A stretch of 31,867 nt of DNA from Bacillota bacterium (lineage in GTDB: Bacteria; Bacillota; Clostridia; TANB77; CAG-465). Of the stretch, positions 26,041 through 31,867 are shown in pieces. Where the stretch lies: positions 1-31,867 of the forward strand of contig JAEWPS010000060.1 of the NCBI GenBank assembly GCA_023460515.1, given 5' to 3'. Under the pieces are notes generated by a model, which was not told the origin of the DNA, made no database searches, and saw only the letters and a list, made by a program, of their open reading frames with translations. Every line of letters begins with the position of its first letter. Position 1 is the first letter of the stretch. The translations under genes and the position numbers were made by a program.

Positions 26041-28039
26041 TTCATTTATAGCAGTTATAGGTAGTGAACAAGTATTATTGCTACATACATATGCAGTTGT
26101 TAGATTTTCAACTTTATTGTAGTTACTTAGGTGTGGTAGTATTTCAAGTAAATTATCTTCAGGTACATTTTTAAATAATGTTGTTATATTTGGATTAAAT
26201 TTATCATTTAGTATATCGATCATTTCTTTTGTTCTGCTACTTTTTTTATCACCAACTATAATTATTTCTTTACTATTAGAAATTTGTAATAAGTATGCAC
26301 ATAACATATATGTGCAAGAATAAGGATTTGAATTAATATCACTTCCAAATGTTCTAAATTGTTTATTAGCTAATTCTTCTAGTTTGGGATCACTTGTTAA
26401 TTTAGAAAGTTTAATCCAGTTTAGTGTTGAAATTGAATTAGCGGAGGGTGTAACGTTATCATATATTTCTTTCGGTCTTAAAATTAAGTTATCTGAATCG
26501 CTGCCATATAAAAATAAACCACCATTTTTTTCATCCCAAAAGTATTCTATTAATTTTTTGTTTAAATCTAGTGCTTTTTTTAAATAAACACTATCAAATG
26601 TAGATTCATATAATTCTATCAGTCCAAAAACTAAAAAAGAATAATCTTCTGCATAAGCTAAAATTGAAGCATGACCATCCCTAAACCTTGCAAGTAATCT
26701 ACCATCTGAATCAATAAGATTTTTATATATAAAGTCCACAGTTTTTACTGCTGCTTGTATATATTTTTCATCATGAAAAATTTTTCCAGCAACAGATAAA
26801 GCAGCAATCATAAGTCCGGTTCCATCCAGTTAAAATCTTATCGTCTTTGTGAGTATGTACTCTTTTATTTCTATATTCAAATAATTTAAGTATATTATCA
26901 TTATTAATAACTATATTAGTACTTCCTATTAAATTTAATATGTTTTTTCTTTCAAAATTACCTTTTTTTGTGATATTATATTGAATACAAAACTTTTTAC
27001 CTTCATCTTCGCCTAAAACCTCAATTATTTCGTCATATTTCCAAACATAAAATTTACCTTCTTTACCCTCTGAATCTGCATCTTCGGCGCAGTAGAATCC
27101 TCCATCGGGTGACATCATGTCTCTAATTAAATATGTTAATGTATCGTTTGCAATTTGTGAAAATAATTTATTTTTTGTAATTTGAAATGTTTCAGTATAT
27201 ACTAAAGCTAAAAGAGCATTATCATATAACATTTTTTCAAAATGAGGTACTAACCATTTTTTATCTGTAGAATATCTTGAAAATCCAAATCCAATATGAT
27301 CATATATACCACCTCTATACATACATTCAAGAGTATGAGTAACCATGAGTAGTGCTTTATCATCTTTAATTTTGTTATAATATCTTAATAGAAAAAATAA
27401 ATTTGTAGGTAGTGGAAACTTTGTAGAATTTCCAAAACCACCAAAAGTTGTATCGAAAGAGTGTAAGAACTGTGTATAAACTATTTCACATACATTAGGG
27501 TTTACATCTTGAATTATTTCATTATTAGATAAATTACTTATAATATCTGTAAGAGAATTACTTGTATTTAATATTTTTTCTTTATTGTTTAAACAGTTAT
27601 TTTTAACTTTTTCTAATAAATCTAGTAAACCTAAATTATGAAAAGTAGAATTTTTAGGAAAATAAGTACCCGCAAAAAATGGTTTTTGGTTACTATCTAG
27701 AAATACAGTTAAAGGCCAACCACCACTTCCAGTTATGGATTGACAAGCTGACATATATATCGAATCTATGTCTGGTCTTTCTTCTTTGTCCACCTTAATA
27801 GATATGAAATTATCATTTAGTATATTAGCAACTTCTATATCCTCAAAGGATTCTTTTTCCATAACGTGACACCAATGGCAAGTAGAGTATCCTATAGATA
27901 GAAAAATCGGTTTATTTTCACTTTTTGCTTTTGAAAAAGCTTCATTACACCATGGATACCAATTTACTGGGTTATGTGCATGTTGTAATAGGTAAGGTGA
28001 CTTTTCATTTATAAGTTTATTTGTATATTTGTAATTCAT
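26023..28039 (-). CDS. yyaL: DUF255 thioredoxin-domain protein (YyaL/SPATA20 type), needs one +1 frameshift
   Basis: The N-terminus carries the DUF255 thioredoxin-like domain with SPYLLQHAHNPVNWYPW and C54-H-W-C57 (STCHWCHVMEKESFED), followed by VDKEERPDID and GSGGWPLTVFLD. The rest is an (alpha/alpha)6-barrel-like region (GGIYDHIGFGFSRYSTD, HFEKMLYDNALL, DADSEGKEGKFYVW). The zero frame reads D-D-K-I-L-T-G-W-N and then CGG at 26818-26816, after which it loses homology and stops. Skipping one base gives G-L-M-I-A-A-L-S-V-A-G-K, the exact family continuation, for a 671-residue product of normal size. Function in bacteria is unclear; the position beside redox genes is suggestive. GGAGG precedes the ATG at 28039. 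Confidence 0.85.
26815..26821 (-). other. Candidate +1 frameshift site AAC-CGG-A in yyaL
   Basis: On the minus strand, AAC (N) is followed by in-frame CGG; skipping one C gives GGA CTT ATG (G-L-M) in the conserved W-N-G-L-M-I-A-A-L. The bases GGATGG lie just 5'. Confidence 0.75.
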
Positions 28040-28179
28040 ATATACCTCCTATAATATTAACAGTTATTAGTATATGCAATTTATAAGTTAAATAAAAATT
28101 AATATTTTAATATATAAAAGTAGCATAACACAAATATAAATATATTGGAATATACTACATCATATGGAGGTGTTTTTTT

Positions 28180-28995
28180 ATGCAATATTATGTAAAAGTT
28201 CAGTCAGATGTAAATATATTTGTTAATGATATAAATCCTGAAAGTGATAAAGTAGTATTATTCATACATGGTTGGCCACTTAATAATAATATGTTTGAGT
28301 ATCAATATAATGAACTTGCAAAAGAGGGATATAGGTGTATTGGTATAGATATTAGAGGATTTGGTAAATCAGATAGACCATATTCAAATTATACATATGA
28401 TCGTATATCAGATGATATTAGAATGGTTATAGATTTTTTGAAAATCGAAAATATTATTTTAGTAGGACATTCAGTTGGTGGTGCTATATCTATAAGGTAT
28501 ATGTCACGTCATAATGGATTTGGAATAAGAAAATTAGTTCTTCTTGGTGCGGCAGCTCCAAGTTTTGTAAAACAATATAATTTTCCATTTGGAAGTTCAA
28601 AAGAAGATATTGAAAAGATTATCTTAGATACATATAATGATAGACCAAAAATGTTACAAGGTTTTACAGATATACTATTTAATAAATATATAACGGATTC
28701 TTTTTCTCATTGGATATTAAATTTAGGATTAGAAGCGGCAGGATATTCAACTATGGGACTTATGTCTTCACTTGGAAATGAAAATTTATTTAACGATGTT
28801 GGAAAGGTAAGTATACCAACTTTAATATGTCAAGGTGTTCATGATAAAGTTTGTCCTATTCAATTTGGTGAAACGTTAAAAAAAGAAATTAGAAATTCTA
28901 AACTAATTTTATTTGAAAATAGTGGACACGGATTATTTTGGGAAGAAAAAGATAAACTTAATAAAGAACTAATTGAATTTATTAATGAATATTAA
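28180..28995 (+). CDS. Alpha/beta hydrolase
   Basis: This 271-residue protein has a complete catalytic triad: nucleophile S98 in GHSVGG, D222 in VHDKVCP and H250 in SGHG, with the oxyanion loop FIHGWPLNN and the strand IDIRGFGKSDRP. The pattern resembles the non-haem chloroperoxidase/arylesterase-like group. Cytoplasmic; the substrate is unknown. It has a TGGAGGTG RBS 12 nt or so before ATG 28180. It is divergent from the DUF255 gene across a 140-nt A/T-rich gap. Confidence 0.87.
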   Translation: MQYYVKVQSDVNIFVNDINPESDKVVLFIHGWPLNNNMFEYQYNELAKEGYRCIGIDIRGFGKSDRPYSNYTYDRISDDIRMVIDFLKIENIILVGHSVGGAISIRYMSRHNGFGIRKLVLLGAAAPSFVKQYNFPFGSSKEDIEKIILDTYNDRPKMLQGFTDILFNKYITDSFSHWILNLGLEAAGYSTMGLMSSLGNENLFNDVGKVSIPTLICQGVHDKVCPIQFGETLKKEIRNSKLILFENSGHGLFWEEKDKLNKELIEFINEY

Positions 28996-29097
28996 AGTAA
29001 TAACAGGGTTGAGTATTTTATGGAATTAATTAAAATGATATATAACATTTTTAGATATTATAAAATAAAATTATTTTTATATTTCTGGGGTTATTGA

Positions 29098-29127
29098 AAA
29101 AAGAAGGCATCTATTACCTTCTTTTAT
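29098..29127. terminator. Terminator hairpin between convergent genes
   Basis: AAGAAGG (29101-29107) pairs with CCTTCTT (29117-29123) with A-run and T-run flanks. The 100 nt before it (28996-29097) contain no gene. Confidence 0.7.
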
Positions 29128-29135
29128 ATATGTAA

Positions 29136-29858
29136 TTAAAACTTATTAGGAAATTGTTTAATTATGCCTTCTGTAAAGAAATCCGCCATCATAAGTACTT
29201 GCTCTTCAATCTTATCAAAAAGTGATATACTATCTTCATATTTGTTGGTAAGTAGTGAAACGGCTTCGGATTTTACAAGTGTTAAATGCTCATTCATCAT
29301 ATTTTGTATAGTTGCTCTGTTCCAATAAGGATTTATACTACTAAGAAAATTGGCTATTTCATCAGCATTTTTATGCCACTTAGTGTCTAGTAAATTCACA
29401 GAAGCATTATCTTTCTTTTTAGCTGCATTAACTAAATCTGCAGCAATAAGTAGATGGTCTTTTAATAAATCACTAAATTTTTGTGAAGCTGTTAAACCAT
29501 AAAAATTTATAAATAAATTTTTGAAATCATCTGGGTTTCTAAGTAGTCTTTGTGAAACTAATTGTATATCTGGAGAGCCACTAGCTATACTCATTATAAC
29601 TAGTTTAGTCCAAATAGCGTGTTCTTCCCATAGTTTACGCATATGATTATTTAAATTTAAAGTGTTTTTGTTTACTTTTTTGTAAGGATTATATTGTTTG
29701 GCGTAAACAGAATTTTGTGGTATATTCATTGAATCATATCCACCTATGTAAGGATAAGCAATATCAAAAGGTACTTCTAAATTTGGCTCTTGCATAAATC
29801 TATTAGCCCAAAATGGAATATTTGGAAAACAAATATCGTTTCTAAAATAATTATACAT
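29136..29858 (-). CDS. Conserved helical protein, family of unknown function
   Basis: This 240-residue, mostly helical, soluble protein has repeated acidic and His-containing helices: MRKLWEEHAIWTKLVIMS, RLLRNPDDF, DLLKDHLLIAADLVNAAK, WHKNADEIANFLSSINPYW, MMNEHLTLVKSEAVSL and a C-terminal MADFFTEGIIKQFP. I recognise this as a widespread Firmicutes family usually annotated hypothetical and sometimes mislabelled acetylglutamate kinase; no kinase motif is present. The E-H and D-H pairs on successive helices suggest possible metal binding (inference). GAGGTGA precedes ATG 29858. Confidence 0.65.
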   Translation of the reverse strand: MYNYFRNDICFPNIPFWANRFMQEPNLEVPFDIAYPYIGGYDSMNIPQNSVYAKQYNPYKKVNKNTLNLNNHMRKLWEEHAIWTKLVIMSIASGSPDIQLVSQRLLRNPDDFKNLFINFYGLTASQKFSDLLKDHLLIAADLVNAAKKKDNASVNLLDTKWHKNADEIANFLSSINPYWNRATIQNMMNEHLTLVKSEAVSLLTNKYEDSISLFDKIEEQVLMMADFFTEGIIKQFPNKF

Positions 29859-29960
29859 AAATTCACCTCTAATACAAATATAATATGAAACTTCTTAAAA
29901 TATGTGATATAATATTAATTATATATAAAATAAGTATAATTTTAAGGGGAGATGAGAATT

Positions 29961-30667
29961 ATGTTAAATAATATAAACTGGACCACAAAAGAATATGATG
30001 AATTGATTTGTCATCTTAAAGAAATAGGAGATAAAAAATACAAAGAATTTCATCAAAATTTAGTTCCAGGTATTAATAATATTATTGGTATACAAATTCC
30101 TAAATTACGTGCTATGGCTAAAGAAATAGCTAAAGGTATAACCAGTATTTAAGTTTAGCAAAAAATGAATATTATGAAGAAATTATGTTACGTGGATTGG
30201 TAATAGGATATGTTAAAACTAATTATGACGATACATTAATATTAATAAAAAGTTTTTTGCCACATATAAATAACTGGGCTATTTGTGATAGTTTTTGTAA
30301 GAAATTTGGTGCAATAAAAAATAATAAAGAAGAATTTTTGAATTTTCTAGAAGAATGCATTAAAAGTAATAACGAGTATTACATACGTTTTGCTATAATA
30401 ATGCTAAAAACTGTATATATAGATAATAATATAGATACTGTATTAACTATTTTGGATGATGTAAAACATGATGGATATTATGTTAAAATGGCAATAGCTT
30501 GGACTTTATGCGATTGCTTTATCAAATTTAAGGAAAAAACCATGAATTATTTAAATTCAAATAATTTGGACAACTTTACATATAATAAAACATTACAAAA
30601 AATTATTGAATCAAATAGGGTAGATAACGAGACTAAAGATATAATACGTAAGATGAAAAAAAAGTAA
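29961..30667 (+). pseudogene. DNA alkylation repair protein (AlkD-like), frameshifted
   Basis: The first frame encodes the N-terminal HEAT-like helices up to GIQIPKLRAMAKEIAKG and stops at 30152. A different frame resumes with N-Q-Y-L-S-L-A-K-N-E-Y-Y-E-E-I-M-L-R-G-L-V-I-G and continues through NNWAICDSFC and YYVKMAIAWTLCDCF to the C-terminus. In the family, K-G is followed by D-Y/W-x-x-F/Y-L, so about 4 nt appear to be missing after 30140. Unlike the other four broken genes, the change is not +1 and has no CGG codon. AlkD-type glycosylases excise N3- and N7-alkylpurines. Either inactive or a sequencing gap; RBS GGGGAG lies 9 nt before ATG 29961. Confidence 0.78.
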
Positions 30668-30678
30668 TATAAAATGCA

Positions 30679-30718
30679 AACAACTAAACACATATTCATG
30701 CGTTTAGTTGTTATATTT
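30679..30718. terminator. Bidirectional terminator
   Basis: AACAACTAAAC (30679-30689) pairs with GTTTAGTTGTT (30702-30712) across a 12-nt loop, between the convergent alkD remnant and sleB-like gene. Confidence 0.78.
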
Positions 30719-30722
30719 TCTA

Positions 30723-31457
30723 CTACTTTTTAAAGACGTGATCGTCTATAATAGCAGTCGTTTGCAATGTATTAAACCATTTTCTACTTTCATTTCCACT
30801 TGTGGAAGGATTGTAAAAATACAATGCACCATTGGAATAATCCTTACCTTGAAGGCAAAGTTTAACTCCTTCAAAAGTAGAAGGACTAGGTTTAACACTT
30901 TTAATTTTTCCATTTGATACGGGATCAAACTGTCCAGGCGAGTAAACTACTTCTTTAATTGAATCTGCATCAAACTCATCGCTTTTTACACGATTTTTAA
31001 TCGTTGCAGCAACAGCAGCTTTACCTTTAATTGACTGACCGCCAGCTTCTGCTTCAGTAATAGCTAATAATGTTTGTAATTCATCAATTTCAGTGTTGAT
31101 AGCTTTATCAATGATTTCATCAGCTTTTACTTCAGCGCTTTCTGTGATATTTTCAGCTTCAATCTTAGCAGCTTCTGTTATATTAGTAGCTTGCTCATGT
31201 GCATCTTTTTTTGCATTTTGTTTAACAATAGATGCATCATTTTTAGCTTCAGATAAAATCTGATTAGCTTCTTCCTGGGCAGAAACAATTATGTCTTCAG
31301 CTTGTTTTTCTCTAATAAAATTGATTGTAAAATTAAGTAGTACCGCTAAAATTACGGATGTAAAAAATGTAAATACAAATAATCTTATTCTCCGCTGATT
31401 CATAATTCTTTCTCTTTTAGTTTTTACACTCTTATCTCCTGGATAGTGGGATAACAT
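30723..31457 (-). CDS. Membrane-anchored SleB-type cell wall hydrolase
   Basis: This 244-residue protein has a short basic N-terminus, one membrane helix (about 24-46), an Ala/Glu-rich coiled coil (about 48-122, repeated E-A-K-x-x-A and I-T-E-A/S-A) and a C-terminal Hydrolase_2 (SleB) domain. That domain starts LLAITEAEAGGQSIKGK, with the presumed catalytic Glu in E-A-E-A-G-G, and continues AATIKNRV, VVYSPGQFDPV, LCLQGKDYSNGALYFYNP and WFNTLQTTAIIDDHVF. SleB-family enzymes are lytic transglycosylases of spore cortex or vegetative wall. A strong RBS (AAAGGAGGGG) supports ATG 31457. Codon 22 is CGG, read as Arg in the juxtamembrane N-Q-R-R-I. G+C on sampled lines is about 33-35%, higher than neighbours. 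A truncated paralogue is at 20921-21172, and both lie divergent to a prepilin-like gene. Confidence 0.87.
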   Translation of the reverse strand: MLSHYPGDKSVKTKRERIMNQRRIRLFVFTFFTSVILAVLLNFTINFIREKQAEDIIVSAQEEANQILSEAKNDASIVKQNAKKDAHEQATNITEAAKIEAENITESAEVKADEIIDKAINTEIDELQTLLAITEAEAGGQSIKGKAAVAATIKNRVKSDEFDADSIKEVVYSPGQFDPVSNGKIKSVKPSPSTFEGVKLCLQGKDYSNGALYFYNPSTSGNESRKWFNTLQTTAIIDDHVFKK

Positions 31458-31491
31458 TAGTTAACCCCTCCTTTCTTAATTTGTATATTTA

Positions 31492-31521
31492 ATTATACCA
31501 TATTTTTTATAATTATGTCAA
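31492..31521 (-). promoter_or_regulatory. Promoter of the sleB-like gene
   Basis: On the minus strand, TTGACA (31521-31516), 18-nt spacer, TATAAT (31497-31492), about 35 nt upstream of the start codon. Confidence 0.8.
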
Positions 31522-31681
31522 CCTTTTTTGAGATAAAAAACCATTATAATTAAAAATAAGTATTTATTTGATTTTACAGTATTTTATATTACTTTGTAAT
31601 AAACTTTTGTTACAATAATATTACAAAAAGTAACATAATAAATTAAATCGTATATGAAATGTCGAAATATAGAATATTCTG

Positions 31682-31709
31682 TTGACAAAAATACCATATA
31701 TGGTAAAAT
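31682..31709 (+). promoter_or_regulatory. Promoter with palindromic operator-like spacer, prepilin-like gene
   Basis: TTGACA (31682-31687) and TAAAAT (31704-31709) are separated by 16 nt. The spacer and first -10 bases contain a perfect 14-nt palindrome, TACCATA-TATGGTA (31692-31705), well placed for a repressor (inference). Confidence 0.7.
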
Positions 31710-31728
31710 ATATGTATATATAATAATT

Positions 31729-31758
31729 AAATCTATACGGCACGTATAGATTTTGTTT
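31729..31758 (+). promoter_or_regulatory. Stable leader hairpin upstream of the prepilin-like gene
   Basis: AAATCTATACG (31729-31739) pairs perfectly with CGTATAGATTT (31743-31753) over a 3-nt GCA loop, followed by TGTTT. It lies in the 5' leader between promoter and start codon and may act as an attenuator or stabiliser. Confidence 0.55.
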
Positions 31759-31812
31759 ATGAGTATGAGATTATAATATATTTTTAAGTAGTAATAATTG
31801 GGGGAATTTAAT

Positions 31813-31867
31813 ATGAAAAAAAGTGGTATATCGCTAATAGTTTTAGTTATAACAATAATAGTTGTAA
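31813..31867 (+). CDS. Prepilin-like protein, 3' end outside window
   Basis: ATG at 31813 follows GGGGGA. The 18 visible codons encode M-K-K-S-G-I-S-L-I-V-L-V-I-T-I-I-V-V, the same class III signal-like helix as in the protein starting at 21319. The gene runs off the window. By analogy with that locus it may encode another pilin-anchored surface protein; this is inference from 18 residues and the shared divergent sleB-like neighbour. Confidence 0.7.
   Translation, partial: MKKSGISLIVLVITIIVV

Noticed and set aside
28046..28080. Promoter for yyaL with TATTAT just upstream of its RBS
   Set aside because: The transcript would begin within the ribosome binding site and the -35 match is poor.
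1..31867. tRNA or rRNA genes, riboswitches
   Set aside because: No cloverleaf, T-loop GGTTCGA-type segments or known riboswitch cores were recognised by eye; a covariance-model search was not possible.

Overview
The window is about 72-75% A+T and reads like a chromosomal segment of an uncultured, gut-type member of the Clostridia (low-GC Firmicutes). Evidence for this: strong sigma-A-type promoters (TTGACA-N17-TATAAT), AGGAGG-type ribosome binding sites, the radC-mreB-mreC-mreD-mrdA order, a DUF4321 gene, a SleB-type hydrolase, and several proteins with a prepilin-like N-terminus of the form G-I-S-L-I-V-L-V-I. The exact lineage cannot be fixed from the sequence alone. I saw no tRNA, rRNA or CRISPR array.

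Layout. 1-2854: 3' part of a large secreted protein built of 190-codon tandem repeats. 2928-3557 (minus): pentapeptide-repeat protein. 3733-5912: prepilin-like gene, dusB and an S4-domain (YlmH-like) gene, overlapping one another. 6122-8602: mtaB and a CapA-like gene overlapping by 70 nt. 8846-15456: an envelope and elongation operon (DUF4321, radC, mreB, mreC, mreD, mrdA/PBP2, GT4 glycosyltransferase). 15637-17405: an orphan small gene, an EEP-family hydrolase and a stand-alone KOW-Smr protein. 17635-20742: lepA, rlmB and a NUDIX hydrolase. 20800-23868: an accessory island flanked by two copies of a 44-nt hairpin. It holds a truncated sleB paralogue, a prepilin/FGE-fold protein whose 3' end resembles a diversified region, and a dead ISL3-type transposase. 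23959-28039: a redox cluster (thioredoxin reductase-like, glutaredoxin-like, SDR, DUF255/YyaL). 28180-31867: alpha/beta hydrolase, a conserved helical protein, a broken alkD, a SleB-type hydrolase and the start of another prepilin-like gene.

Main discovery candidate. Four conserved genes (mtaB, radC, mreC, yyaL) are each split by exactly one extra base. In every case the split falls on an in-frame CGG codon, and a +1 shift restores a conserved glycine (C|GGN) and the rest of the protein. My by-eye scan of every gene found only three other in-frame CGG codons. All three lie in accessory genes that look somewhat richer in G+C. This suggests that CGG is a hungry or unassigned codon here and triggers +1 ribosomal frameshifting, as CUU-UGA does in bacterial prfB and CUU-AGG does in yeast Ty1. 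A systematic sequence artefact is the main alternative. The alkD break is a different kind of event and looks like ordinary decay.

Second candidate. The last 135 nt of the prepilin/FGE gene (22573-22707) drop from about 46% to about 21% adenine and switch Arg codon usage from AGA/AGG to CGT. This is what an adenine-mutagenised variable region of a diversity-generating retroelement would look like, although no reverse transcriptase or template repeat lies in the window.
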